From contig NZ_AP027292.1 of the NCBI RefSeq assembly GCF_030295765.1, positions 310,001 to 374,000 of the forward strand: 64,000 bases of DNA. The letters are read 5' to 3'. This DNA is from Neptuniibacter halophilus. GTDB lineage: Bacteria > Pseudomonadota > Gammaproteobacteria > Pseudomonadales > Balneatricaceae. A program made the position numbers and the translations under genes. The notes beneath the pieces were generated by a model that was not told the DNA's origin, did not search any database, and saw only the letters and a list, made by a program, of their open reading frames with translations. Below, in pieces: positions 24,725-33,475 of this stretch; the first letter of the stretch is position 1; each line of letters starts with the position of its first letter.

Positions 24725-26497
24725 ATGAATTCAGAAGATCAGCTATCCTTTGCTGAACTTGGCATTGCAGCACCCGTATTAAAAGTTCTGGACGAGATCG
24801 GCTATGAGACGCCGTCCCCCATTCAGGCAGCCAGTATCCCTCATCTTCTTGAGGGCAGGGATCTGCTGGGTATCGCCCAGACCGGTACAGGTAAAACTGC
24901 TGCCTTCTCTCTGCCACTGCTGTCCCGGCTTGATCTGAAGAGCCGTAACACGCAGCTTCTGATTCTGGCACCCACCCGTGAACTGGCGATTCAGGTAGCT
25001 GAAGCCTGTCAGACCTATGCCCGTAACCTGCCGGACTTCCACGTCCTGCCAATCTACGGTGGTCAGGCCTATGACAGCCAGTTGCGCCAACTGAAGCGTG
25101 GTGCTCAGGTGGTTGTCGGCACTCCGGGCCGGGTCATGGACCATATGCGTCGTGGCTCCCTGAAGCTGAACAACCTGCAGGCACTGGTACTGGACGAAGC
25201 CGATGAGATGCTGCGCATGGGCTTCATCGACGACGTTAAATGGGTTCTGGAACATACTCCGGAAACCCGCCAGATTGCTCTGTTCTCAGCAACGATGCCG
25301 ACCGAGATCAAAACCGTTGCCCAGAACCATCTGGACAATCCGGCTGAAGTACGGATCAAAGCGAAAACCGCAACAGCAACGACCATTACCCAGAAATACC
25401 TGCGGGTTTCCGGCAATCAGAAGCTGGACTCCCTGACCCGGATTCTGGAGATGCAGTCGTTCGATGCCATGCTGATCTTTGTGCGCACAAAATCGGCGAC
25501 CGTGGAACTGGCTGAAAAATTGTCTGCCCGTGGTTATGCCTGTGAAGCGCTGAACGGTGATATTTCACAGAACCTGCGTGAACGCACCATCGACCGCCTG
25601 AAGAAAAGCCAGATCGACATTCTGATCGCGACCGATGTCGTTGCCCGTGGTCTGGACGTAGAGCGTATCAGCCACGTACTCAACTACGATATTCCGTACG
25701 ACACCGAATCCTACATCCACCGTATTGGCCGTACCGGCCGTGCGGGCCGCGAAGGTGAGGCGATCCTGTTCGTTTCTCCACGCGAGCAGCGGATGCTGAA
25801 AGCGATCGAACGCGCGACCCGCCAGAAGATCGAACCGATGCAACTACCCTCTACCGATGCTATCAACGAAAAACGTGTACAGCGTTTCGTAGATCGCATC
25901 AGCAACACCATCGAGAGCGAAAATCTGGAGTTCTACCACAACCTGCTGACCGAATATCAGCAGGAGCATGAAGCCGATCCTCTGGTGATCGCCGCTGCTC
26001 TGGCGCAGCTACTTCAGGGCAAAACTCCGCTGCTGATGGAAGAGCAGGCACGTCCGCCACGCGCTGAGCGTGAAGACCGTGGCGATCGCGGTGAGCGTGG
26101 TAACAGACGGATGCCGAAAAATTTCTCCTCACGCGCTAAGCCGCTGAAAGACCATCCGGATGTTGAGATGCGTCGCTACCAGATCTGGGTTGGCCATGAG
26201 CATGGCGTTGCACCGAAAAACATCGTCGGCGCTATCGCTAACGAAGCGGATCTGGATGCTAACTTTATCGGCAGCATCGATATCTATGATGACTTTTCTA
26301 CGGTAGACCTGCCAGGCGGCATGCCTAAGTCTGTACTGGCACAACTGCGCAAAGCGGTTGTCTGCGGTCAGCGCCTGAATATTAAAGATCTTTCTGAAGA
26401 CCAGAAAGAGGGACGTGGTGGCCGCCGTCGCGGCAATAATGGCCACAAACCACCTCGCCGTCACAAGAAAGACACAAAAAAGAGTAAAGATAGCTAA
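24725..26497 (+). CDS. deaD: DEAD-box ATP-dependent RNA helicase DeaD/CsdA
   Basis: The 590-residue helicase unwinds RNA in ribosome assembly, mRNA decay and cold adaptation. The helicase core shows all the motifs: AQTGTGKT (about residue 55), PTRELAIQ, TPGRV, DEAD (about 158), SAT, ATDVVARGLDV and HRIGRTGRAGR. The C-terminal RNA-binding domain typical of CsdA (about 475-560, RYQIWVGHEHGVAPKNIVGAI) is present, followed by a basic Lys/Arg-rich tail. A region rich in RGDRGERG joins the core to it. The gene is monocistronic, with a long leader and a structured 3' region ending in a strong terminator at 26682-26712. Confidence 0.97.
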   Translation: MNSEDQLSFAELGIAAPVLKVLDEIGYETPSPIQAASIPHLLEGRDLLGIAQTGTGKTAAFSLPLLSRLDLKSRNTQLLILAPTRELAIQVAEACQTYARNLPDFHVLPIYGGQAYDSQLRQLKRGAQVVVGTPGRVMDHMRRGSLKLNNLQALVLDEADEMLRMGFIDDVKWVLEHTPETRQIALFSATMPTEIKTVAQNHLDNPAEVRIKAKTATATTITQKYLRVSGNQKLDSLTRILEMQSFDAMLIFVRTKSATVELAEKLSARGYACEALNGDISQNLRERTIDRLKKSQIDILIATDVVARGLDVERISHVLNYDIPYDTESYIHRIGRTGRAGREGEAILFVSPREQRMLKAIERATRQKIEPMQLPSTDAINEKRVQRFVDRISNTIESENLEFYHNLLTEYQQEHEADPLVIAAALAQLLQGKTPLLMEEQARPPRAEREDRGDRGERGNRRMPKNFSSRAKPLKDHPDVEMRRYQIWVGHEHGVAPKNIVGAIANEADLDANFIGSIDIYDDFSTVDLPGGMPKSVLAQLRKAVVCGQRLNIKDLSEDQKEGRGGRRRGNNGHKPPRRHKKDTKKSKDS

Positions 26498-26501
26498 GGA
26501 G

Positions 26502-26578
26502 CCTGCGAATAAGTCCTGCTAGTGCTCTGCAATTCCTGAAGCCTGCAGATACCGGCTACAGGGCCTGATCGCAGACTC
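26502..26578. repeat. Intergenic repeat element, copy 1
   Basis: This stretch after deaD resembles 46321-46391, with about three quarters identity over the first 44 bases. Both contain GTGCTCTGCA and CTGAAGCCTG and end near TCGCAGA-TC. It lies outside genes in both places, suggesting a small dispersed element. Only two copies were seen. Confidence 0.4.
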
Positions 26579-26623
26579 CCTCCCTGATCAAAATACAATC
26601 AGGACCGGTTAGTTCCCATCTTC

Positions 26624-26660
26624 ACCGGGTATTCTGCCACCCCTTCGCAGAATATCCGGT
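26624..26660. repeat. Strong hairpin in the deaD 3' region
   Basis: Bases 26624-26637 and 26647-26660 pair over 14 positions with a single G-T wobble and a 9-base loop. No T-run follows, so it is not a classic terminator. It may protect the deaD mRNA end or belong to a small RNA; neither is shown by the sequence alone. Confidence 0.5.
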
Positions 26661-26681
26661 GCTCTCTAAGGGATTAGACAT

Positions 26682-26712
26682 AAAAAAAGCAAGCCACCGG
26701 CTTGCTTTTTTT
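26682..26712. terminator. Bidirectional rho-independent terminator between deaD and ridA
   Basis: An A7-GCAAGCC-ACC-GGCTTGC-T7 hairpin with a perfect stem and T-runs on both strands separates the convergent deaD and RidA-family genes. Confidence 0.92.
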
Positions 26713-26728
26713 CTTTCAGAAATTCGGC

Positions 26729-27118
26729 TTATTCTGCCGTTACCACCATAATCGCTTCAACTTCAATATCCGCATCTTTCGGCAACTGCTTCACCGCAAA
26801 GGCCGCGCGTGCCGGGTACGGCTCAGAGAAGTAGCGTGCCATCACTTCATTTACGGTCGCAAAGTGACTCATATCTGACAGCAGAATGGTAACCTTAACC
26901 ACATCAGCCAGAGTGCCTCCCGCTGCTTCAGCGACTGCCTTCAGGTTACTGAATACCTGTTCAGCCTGAGCCTCAAACGATTCGGTCACCATCTCCATGG
27001 TCGCCGGAACCAGTGGAATCTGGCCGGAAAGATAAACCGTGTTACCGACACGTACAGCCTGAGAATAGGTGCCGATTGCAGAAGGGGCATTCTCGGTACT
27101 GATAATACTTTTATTCAT
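26729..27118 (-). CDS. RidA family reactive intermediate deaminase
   Basis: The 129-residue protein belongs to the RidA/YjgF/UK114 family, which hydrolyses toxic enamine or imine intermediates such as 2-aminoacrylate made by PLP enzymes. The key elements are visible: [23 protein letters not shown] at the start, [12 protein letters not shown] with the catalytic arginine, and [11 protein letters not shown] with the conserved glutamate. The length is standard and it is expected to be a cytoplasmic trimer. The ATG at 27118 is followed closely by no other gene; the terminator at 26682-26712 ends the transcript. Confidence 0.95.
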   Translation of the reverse strand: MNKSIISTENAPSAIGTYSQAVRVGNTVYLSGQIPLVPATMEMVTESFEAQAEQVFSNLKAVAEAAGGTLADVVKVTILLSDMSHFATVNEVMARYFSEPYPARAAFAVKQLPKDADIEVEAIMVVTAE

Positions 27119-27206
27119 GGTTGTCCCTATCAGAGTTGATATGATTTTCAGCTATGGATTATAAGCCAAACCGCCGCCCAGGGCCGTGCCACAGGGCGGC
27201 AGTTTG

Positions 27207-27635
27207 TTAACTTCTGGCGGCGATACGTAAGCGCACCCGGTTGGGTAGTTTAGGGTTGAAGATACACTGGATCTCCGCATTGCTTTCACGCTCGTAATAC
27301 ATCAGTACTCCGGCACCCTGATCAAACCAGCGCGCTTTATCAAAGTCCTGACTGTGCCAGTAGGAGGCCCACAGAGAGGAACCTGCGGCACGCCGTTTAA
27401 AAGCCAGACGGCAGGACTCTTTTGCCTGCTCCTGATAGCGATCCTGCCAGCATTCAAGGTCTTTTTTGCAACGGCTGAAAGCTACCCGGGTATTGGTTCG
27501 TTTGTAGAACTGCACACACTGACTGCGCAGTGCTGCGTTAGCGTATTCACGGCATTTGCTGAGATCCGCTTCATTGGTCTGGGCCCAACCCTGCAGAGGC
27601 AGGAACAACAAGATCAGAGGTAATAACTGGCGCAT
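27207..27635 (-). CDS. Exported cysteine-rich hypothetical protein
   Basis: The 142-residue product has a clear Sec signal peptide (RQLLPLILLFLPLQGWA, cleaved about residue 18). The mature part contains six cysteines in its first 70 residues (SKCREY, SQCVQF, SRCKKDLEC, ESCRL) and one near the C-terminus (IQCIFN), a pattern that suggests disulfides in the periplasm. I do not recognise the family. The ATG at 27635 has GGGAAAG upstream; the frame also begins with a GTG at 27656. It stands alone between RidA and the TlyA-like gene. Confidence 0.75.
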   Translation of the reverse strand: MRQLLPLILLFLPLQGWAQTNEADLSKCREYANAALRSQCVQFYKRTNTRVAFSRCKKDLECWQDRYQEQAKESCRLAFKRRAAGSSLWASYWHSQDFDKARWFDQGAGVLMYYERESNAEIQCIFNPKLPNRVRLRIAARS

Positions 27636-27745
27636 GGTCTTTCCCTGGGTTTGCACAGATTCAGAGTGCAGTTTACACCGCCCTCAAATATCTAACCAGT
27701 CAGGATCGAATGGCGTATAATTGGCCATTTTCCCGGATATACCCT

Positions 27746-28510
27746 ATGCAACGCGCCGACCTGCTTCTGGTTGAACTGAACCTTGCTCAATCCCGCACCC
27801 ACGCCCAGCGACTGATTAAAAATGGTCAGGTTGAAGCCTGTATCAAAGATCACTGGCAGACGTTGACCAAGCCGGGACTGAAACTGGAAACCGACACCCA
27901 GTTTCGGATCGAGGAGGATCTGGCAGACCGTTTCGTCTCTCGCGGTGCACTTAAACTGCTCGGCGCACTGGAGCGCAGCGGTTTGTCTGCAGAGGGTCTG
28001 ACCGCCATAGACGTGGGTCAGTCGACCGGTGGCTTTACCGATTGTCTGTTACAGGCGGGTGCCGCCACGGTCGTGGGTATTGAGGTGGGTCACGATCAGT
28101 TAGCCGGGAAACTGCGACAGGACAGCCGGGTTCACTGCTACGAAGGGATGAACGCCCGGGAGCTCCCCAAAGCACAGTTACTCGAGCACACCGCAGGCAA
28201 CGGCTTTGATCTGGCTGTCATGGACGTTTCTTTTATCTCGCAGTGTAAAATTCTGCCCTCACTGGCCGGGCTGATTGCCCCGGGCGGTACGCTGATCAGT
28301 CTGGTTAAACCACAGTTTGAAGTCGGCAAGGCCGGCGTAGGTCGCGGCGGTATCGTCCGCGACAGTAGCCTTTACGCTGAAGTCAGAACCAAGGTTGAGG
28401 ATTGTTGCAAAACGCTGGGCCTTGAGCCCCGCGATTATTTTGAAAGCCCGATAAAAGGCGGAGACGGCAACCGGGAGTTTCTCCTGATCGCCGCGAAAGT
28501 CACTTCTTAA
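27746..28510 (+). CDS. TlyA family RNA methyltransferase
   Basis: The 254-residue protein pairs an S4 RNA-binding domain (about 1-60: RADLLLVELNLAQSRTHAQRLIKNGQV) with an FtsJ-like SAM methyltransferase domain (from about 80: IDVGQSTGGFTDCLLQAGA, then VMDVSFIS and LVKPQFEVGK). TlyA proteins 2'-O-methylate 16S and 23S rRNA cytidines; some were once called hemolysins. One change is DVGQ for the common DVGA. The ATG at 27746 fits the family start; a longer frame from 27710 does not. Its last 11 bases overlap the end of the convergent hsbR gene. Confidence 0.92.
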   Translation: MQRADLLLVELNLAQSRTHAQRLIKNGQVEACIKDHWQTLTKPGLKLETDTQFRIEEDLADRFVSRGALKLLGALERSGLSAEGLTAIDVGQSTGGFTDCLLQAGAATVVGIEVGHDQLAGKLRQDSRVHCYEGMNARELPKAQLLEHTAGNGFDLAVMDVSFISQCKILPSLAGLIAPGGTLISLVKPQFEVGKAGVGRGGIVRDSSLYAEVRTKVEDCCKTLGLEPRDYFESPIKGGDGNREFLLIAAKVTS

Positions 28511-30212
28511 CCGTGTAGTTGTAAACGATCTCGACTGCACTGCCGCCGTTTTCGTAGTGCACCTTTTCGCAGAGATCGGTCACCAGAGCAATGCCACGCC
28601 CGGAAAACATATTGTCCCCTTTGCTGCGCTTACTCAGCCAGTGATCATAGTCAAAGCCATCACCACTGTCTTCCACCCGTACCATCAGCCGACCGCCGGA
28701 AGACAAACGGGTGTGCTGCATAAACAGAGAAACCGAGCCGGTATTGAGACACTCCATCCGCTTTTCGCGCTCGCTGAAATAACTGGCAAACCCTTCCGGA
28801 GAAGATTTCATGCTCGATTCCAGCTTCAGTACCCCGTGGTCCAGCGCGTTCACGTAAAGTTCGGTCAGGATACTGAACACACTGTGCCAGTGATCACCGC
28901 CTCCCTCTGTTTCCTGTAACCGGCTCAGGGCCTGGGCAACCGGATTAATACGTGCCAGACTTTTGCCTTGCAGCTCCAGACTCCAGTTCCAGGTGTCCAG
29001 CGCCGCATCATCCGGCTCAACACCCGATTCACTGGCGACCTCCGCAGAAAATCCCTGCGCCGTCACCCGGCCGGGAACATCAATCATGGAGATATCATCT
29101 TTCTGGGTATGGGAGCCAACAAAGTCGTAGAGCCCTTTTAGAACCAGATCCACCAGACAACTGTCACTGCTCTGACCAAGCGCTGCAACCGCTGCAAGCA
29201 GACGCTCCTCACCAAACTGCTCCCCTTCAGCATCTTCCGCTTCCAGCACCCCGTCACTGAGCAGCAGGATTCGATCCTCCGGCTCAAGTTGGGTATGCTC
29301 AAAATGAAGCTCATGCAGGTTCGCAACGATACCCAGCGGTGGGTGATTAGAGAGCACCCGCTTTAATAAGCGCCCCTGAGAGATCACCAGAATATCCGGT
29401 AAGCCACCGTTCCAGATCTTTGCACTGCCATCATGGGCCAGCGTCACCATGCCACAGGCAAGGAACATCCCGGTCGGCAGCAGGCGCTGTAACTTGCGGT
29501 TGATCTGGGCCAGAATATCTTCCGCATCATAACCTTTCGTGGTCATGGCCCGGAATGTCTCAGACAGAGGCAGTGCCCCCACGGTGGATGTCAGGCCATG
29601 GCCGGTGAAATCACCGAGCAGCACATTCAGTTCACCATTGGGCCGAAACGCTGTCAGCAAGACATCGCCACTGAAAGTCTCGGCGGGCTGTTTGTGGATG
29701 CGTACCTGATCCAGCGCAACATTACTCGACTCAACGGCACCGCTGAGCAGTTGCTCGGCAACCTCCTCTTCACGGGCGCGCAGATAATAGAGCTGGTTAA
29801 CCTGTCGATAGAGTTCTGCAATACGGCGCAGGGCAATGATCTTACCCTCCAGTAACTCGAACGGAAATGGTCGCTGAATATAATCGTCCCCGCCCACGCC
29901 AATGGCATTTCGAATCACATCCTGACCTTCAGCGCCGGTCACAAAAATTACCGGAATAAAGCGGTCTTCGGCCAGTGCTTTTATCCGCCGGGTCGCCTCA
30001 ATACCATCCATACCGGGCATGTTGATATCCATCAGGATCAGGCTCGGCTGGAGCTCGATAAACTTTTCGATGGCCTCCTCACCGGTGCAGGCAAATGCCA
30101 CCTCAAGCCCCATTCCACGGATCATCTGACCGAGAATCTCGCGGTTCAGACGGACATCATCAACGATCAGGACCAGCTTTTCGCTGTCCATCGACTGGCC
30201 TGGCTGCGGCAT
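28500..30212 (-). CDS. hsbR: HsbR-like response regulator, PP2C phosphatase and anti-sigma kinase
   Basis: This 570-residue three-part protein has a receiver domain (about 10-130, LMDINMPGMDG holds the phospho-Asp), a SpoIIE/PP2C phosphatase (about 185-390, GDFTGHG, LLSDGVLE and KDDISMID are the metal ligands) and a C-terminal HATPase like RsbW (about 430-565, ELYVNALDHG and DSGDGFDYD). This is the layout of Pseudomonas HsbR, which dephosphorylates or phosphorylates the STAS protein HsbA to switch its partners and control flagella, biofilm and c-di-GMP. The STAS partner lies two bases upstream. The start is an ATG at 30212; an ATG at 30191 is possible. It closes the che2-like operon. Confidence 0.9.
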   Translation of the reverse strand: MPQPGQSMDSEKLVLIVDDVRLNREILGQMIRGMGLEVAFACTGEEAIEKFIELQPSLILMDINMPGMDGIEATRRIKALAEDRFIPVIFVTGAEGQDVIRNAIGVGGDDYIQRPFPFELLEGKIIALRRIAELYRQVNQLYYLRAREEEVAEQLLSGAVESSNVALDQVRIHKQPAETFSGDVLLTAFRPNGELNVLLGDFTGHGLTSTVGALPLSETFRAMTTKGYDAEDILAQINRKLQRLLPTGMFLACGMVTLAHDGSAKIWNGGLPDILVISQGRLLKRVLSNHPPLGIVANLHELHFEHTQLEPEDRILLLSDGVLEAEDAEGEQFGEERLLAAVAALGQSSDSCLVDLVLKGLYDFVGSHTQKDDISMIDVPGRVTAQGFSAEVASESGVEPDDAALDTWNWSLELQGKSLARINPVAQALSRLQETEGGGDHWHSVFSILTELYVNALDHGVLKLESSMKSSPEGFASYFSEREKRMECLNTGSVSLFMQHTRLSSGGRLMVRVEDSGDGFDYDHWLSKRSKGDNMFSGRGIALVTDLCEKVHYENGGSAVEIVYNYTVKK

Positions 30213-30214
30213 GA

Positions 30215-30523
30215 TTAGTTCTCGATGGTTACAAACTGATCAAAATTGGCGATCATCAGAATTTTGCGTACTGACTCGTTGGGTTTGCTGATGATCACCC
30301 GACCACCCAGCTTCTCCGCATGCTCCTTGAGCAGCAGGATCATGCCCAGCGCGGAGCTGTCCATGTAGGTGGCTTTCGACAGATCAACCTTGAAGGTGGT
30401 ACCGGCAGCACTGACATTACGGTAGGCGTCACGGAAGCCCTGATGCAGGGAATAATCAAACTGCTGCGAAACATTGATGTTAACGGTTTTGCTGTCGCTC
30501 GCGTTGTTAACGGATATTGTCAT
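30215..30523 (-). CDS. hsbA: HsbA-like STAS anti-sigma factor antagonist
   Basis: The 102-residue protein is a single STAS domain. The phosphorylation loop reads YMDSSALGMILLL (about residues 54-66), with the serine pair that is the usual target of RsbW-type kinases. It is encoded directly upstream of the HsbR-like gene, matching the HsbA/HsbR pair of Pseudomonas, where unphosphorylated and phosphorylated HsbA bind different partners such as FlgM or a diguanylate cyclase. The gene follows the small receptor by about 50 bases and is probably part of the same long transcript. The partner here cannot be named. Confidence 0.9.
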   Translation of the reverse strand: MTISVNNASDSKTVNINVSQQFDYSLHQGFRDAYRNVSAAGTTFKVDLSKATYMDSSALGMILLLKEHAEKLGGRVIISKPNESVRKILMIANFDQFVTIEN

Positions 30524-30574
30524 ACTACATTCTCACTATAAGAAACTGATCCTGCCGGTTTAAGCCCGACAGAT

Positions 30575-31762
30575 TTAAAACAATTCGATGTCGCCTTCAT
30601 CCATGTCATTCTGAGCAACCGTGCGCATCTGGTTGCGGCTCTGCGCCTCCTGGCGCAGTTCACGGCATCGGGTCATACAATGCTCAGCCGCTTCCGGATT
30701 GACCTGATTATCTGCAGTGACCACATTCGAGATCAGCGCAGAAACCTCATTCAGGGAGTTCACATTGTGTTCTACCGAAGCCAGCGCCTGAGAGGAGATA
30801 TCCTCAAACTGCAGTGAGCGTACCGCCTGATCCACACTGCCGCTCAACTGCTGACCAATATCGGAGATCTGCATTACCTTCTCATTCAGGTAATGGTTCA
30901 TATTCGCCATATGCTCCAGCATATGGGCCATTTTATCCTTAGTGCCGATGGTATCGCTCATATCGGTTGAGGCCATGCTACCCACGGTGTTACGCAGGAC
31001 TTCGATGGTCTCTTTTGCCGAACCGATCTCTTCGCGGATCTGATTATTCAGTTGTGCTGAGTTAATCGACAGGGTTCTGACTTCATCGGCGACCACCGCA
31101 AAACCACGTCCGGCTTCACCGGCACGGGCCGCTTCGATACTGGCGTTCAGTGCCAGCAGGTTGGTCTGACTGGCCAGCCCTTCTACGTTTTCGATCAGGC
31201 CAAAAATCCCGTCCAGTTTTTCCACCATATCATCAATATGGTGCACCGTTTCCAGACTGTTTTTGCTGACATCCACCATCACCTTAACAAACTGATCAAG
31301 GGTATAACCGGTTTCATTGATAAAGCCCTGAATGCTGAAACCTTCACTGTTACCCTCTCCCTCATGTGTCTGGTCGATGATTTCAGTGGTCAATGCTGCC
31401 TGCTGGCTGGCCAGCGAGTGCATGGTATGAAAGCTGTCGCTGAGCAGGTGCACCGATTCTTTTATCAGGCCGTCAACCCGGTTAACCTCCTGATTCACGA
31501 TCATCGCATCATGCACCAGTGTCTCAGACACTTCACCGATCGCATTGCGCAGATGAGTGTCCACCGGATCACCGGGCTCTGCTTCAACTTTTTTCTGCGC
31601 TGCCGGCGCTTCGCTCTTTTGCAGCAGAAGGATCAGGACTGCCACCACGACAACAGCGATGGCGGCCCACTCGATCAGCGCTGCCAGACCCAGCAGTTTC
31701 GATACGGCCAGAACAATGGCTGCAACCAGGGCCAGCACCAAAATCAACTTTTTCTGTTTCAT
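30575..31762 (-). CDS. Small membrane chemoreceptor without HAMP, ending in DIELF
   Basis: The 395-residue protein has two short membrane helices at its start (about 5-50) with almost no periplasmic loop, no HAMP domain, and a signalling domain with the tip [20 protein letters not shown]. It probably senses an internal or membrane signal. The C-terminus DEGDIELF resembles the CheD end TDVELF. The ATG at 31762 has GAGG eight bases upstream; an ATG at 31780 is an alternative. It follows cheB in the che2-like operon and precedes hsbA. Its place is similar to extra receptors that accompany Pseudomonas che2. Confidence 0.88.
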   Translation of the reverse strand: MKQKKLILVLALVAAIVLAVSKLLGLAALIEWAAIAVVVVAVLILLLQKSEAPAAQKKVEAEPGDPVDTHLRNAIGEVSETLVHDAMIVNQEVNRVDGLIKESVHLLSDSFHTMHSLASQQAALTTEIIDQTHEGEGNSEGFSIQGFINETGYTLDQFVKVMVDVSKNSLETVHHIDDMVEKLDGIFGLIENVEGLASQTNLLALNASIEAARAGEAGRGFAVVADEVRTLSINSAQLNNQIREEIGSAKETIEVLRNTVGSMASTDMSDTIGTKDKMAHMLEHMANMNHYLNEKVMQISDIGQQLSGSVDQAVRSLQFEDISSQALASVEHNVNSLNEVSALISNVVTADNQVNPEAAEHCMTRCRELRQEAQSRNQMRTVAQNDMDEGDIELF

Positions 31763-31786
31763 CCGAATAACCTCACTCATCCCGAG

Positions 31787-32839
31787 CTACGACAGGTGTT
31801 TAACCAGTTGTTTCGCAATCTTATCTAACGCCACGACTTCCCGTGCAGCACCAAGCCTCACCGCAGCCCCGGGCATTCCCCAGACCAGACTGCTGGCTTC
31901 ATCCTGCACAATGGAATAGGCGCCAAGATCGACCAGACGCTTCATCGCTGCAGCCCCATCCTCCCCCATGCCGGTCAGCATCACGGTGGTGATATTACGC
32001 TGATCAAGCGCTTCCAGTGAATCGAACATCACTTCAACAGAAGGCTTATGACGATTCACCGGCGCCCGGGGATCCAGCTTACAGACATGTTCATGGCCAT
32101 ACTGAACCACCGTCAGGTGGTAATCTCCCGGTGCAATATAAACGCTGCCCGGATGCAGTACATCGCCATCACTCGCCTCTTTAACATTCAGGGTACAGTT
32201 CCGGTCCAGCCGGTTAGCAAAACGCTCACTGAAACTGGCCGGAATATGCTGGGTGACGATAATCGGCGGCATAGTCGCCGGCAATTGCACCAGAATATCG
32301 TGCAGCGCTTCTGTACCACCGGTGGAAGAGCCAATGGCGATCAGCTGATTGTGACGCTTAACGCCTCCCTGAAGAGGGATAGTACTGGCCGCAGGCTCTT
32401 TTGCCGCACTCGGGCGTCTAAATTTCAGTTTATTACTGGTTGAAGCGGCGGTTTTAACCTTGCCAATCAGCTCCTGCTGAAACTGCTGTAATGCACTGTC
32501 AGACTCAGCGGTGGACGGCTTGGCGATAAAATCAACCGCCCCCAGCTCCAGCGCCTGAAGCGTTGCATCCGCCCCTTCGTGGGTCAGTGTTGACAGCATG
32601 ACCACCGGCATCGGGTTCAGTTTCATCAGATTTTTGAGGAAGGTCAGGCCATCCATTTTCGGCATTTCAATATCCAGCGTCAGCACATCCGGCTTTAACT
32701 GTTTAATTTTGTCCCGTGCATCATAAGGATCCACAGCAGCCCCTACCACTTCCAAACCTGGATCTTGCGACAACAGCTCCGTGAGGATACTGCGGACAAC
32801 CGCAGAATCATCAACCACCAGTACCCGGGTAATATCCAT
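31787..32839 (-). CDS. cheB: Chemotaxis response regulator methylesterase CheB
   Basis: CheB removes methyl groups and deamidates receptors once phosphorylated by CheA, giving adaptation. The 350-residue product has a receiver domain (VVDDSAVVR, LTLDIEMPKMDG with the phospho-Asp, KPS) joined by a linker to the esterase domain, where the catalytic triad segments are GSSTGGTEAL, TQHIPASFSERFA and MLTGMGEDGAAAM. I use the ATG at 32839. The frame also starts with TTG at 32860, which would overlap the cheD stop. It is in the order cheR-cheD-cheB, as in Pseudomonas che2. Confidence 0.96.
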   Translation of the reverse strand: MDITRVLVVDDSAVVRSILTELLSQDPGLEVVGAAVDPYDARDKIKQLKPDVLTLDIEMPKMDGLTFLKNLMKLNPMPVVMLSTLTHEGADATLQALELGAVDFIAKPSTAESDSALQQFQQELIGKVKTAASTSNKLKFRRPSAAKEPAASTIPLQGGVKRHNQLIAIGSSTGGTEALHDILVQLPATMPPIIVTQHIPASFSERFANRLDRNCTLNVKEASDGDVLHPGSVYIAPGDYHLTVVQYGHEHVCKLDPRAPVNRHKPSVEVMFDSLEALDQRNITTVMLTGMGEDGAAAMKRLVDLGAYSIVQDEASSLVWGMPGAAVRLGAAREVVALDKIAKQLVKHLS

Positions 32840-32856
32840 AGGCTTAACTAGTACCT

Positions 32857-33471
32857 TCAAAACAGTTCTACATCTGTATCATCAAGATGCTGATTAACAT
32901 CGACCTGATAGGAGCGCTCGGCCTCAATCAGGCGCTGGTCTTCACGATGATCCAGCTTATTAACCAACATCCTGCCTTCCAGCGGAAAGTAAGCCACTTT
33001 CCGCGCCTGATCACCGCCTAAATCTGAAGCTATCAGGTTTAGGCTTTCATCCTCAATATACTTAAGAATAAAGTCTATATTCTGCTGACCTATATTACTC
33101 ATGCCGGCAATCATCCGGCCGCCTCCCGTCAGCTTGACCTGCATGTTATGACGACTGCAGCCATGCTTCATCAATTCATTGATCAACTGCTCCATCGCAA
33201 ACAGTCCATAACGGGATGAACGGCACAGATCATCGCGTGCATCCCCTTCCGGCAACATAAAGTGGTTCATTCCGCCAAAACCGGCAACCGGATCATGGAT
33301 ACAGGCGGAGATACAGGATCCCAGCACAGTAGTGATCACCAGTTCGGTATTGGCAACGAAATAATCGCCGGGATAAACCTTAACCGCATAACACTTCCAG
33401 CGCGGCTCCCAGAACAGTTTGGCTCCGCTGAAGTCGTGTAACAGGGTCGGGGTCAGCATCTGGTCGCCCAT
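32857..33471 (-). CDS. cheD: Chemoreceptor glutamine deamidase CheD
   Basis: CheD deamidates specific glutamines on chemoreceptors. The 204-residue protein has the catalytic Cys in VLGSCISACIHDP, the His in GGMNHFMLP, and the supporting LTGGGRMI and NIGQQN segments. The frame is open upstream to 33558 inside cheR, but the ATG at 33471 lies just after the cheR stop and gives a sensible N-terminus. It is about 40 residues longer than the shortest CheD proteins, with an acidic C-terminal extension that ends in DDTDVELF, matching the end of the small receptor two genes downstream. Confidence 0.94.
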   Translation of the reverse strand: MGDQMLTPTLLHDFSGAKLFWEPRWKCYAVKVYPGDYFVANTELVITTVLGSCISACIHDPVAGFGGMNHFMLPEGDARDDLCRSSRYGLFAMEQLINELMKHGCSRHNMQVKLTGGGRMIAGMSNIGQQNIDFILKYIEDESLNLIASDLGGDQARKVAYFPLEGRMLVNKLDHREDQRLIEAERSYQVDVNQHLDDTDVELF

Positions 33472-33475
33472 CAGA

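Noticed and set aside
30191..30212. HsbR start at 30191
   Set aside because: The ATG at 30212 is as well placed relative to the hsbA stop; the choice is uncertain and noted in the entry.
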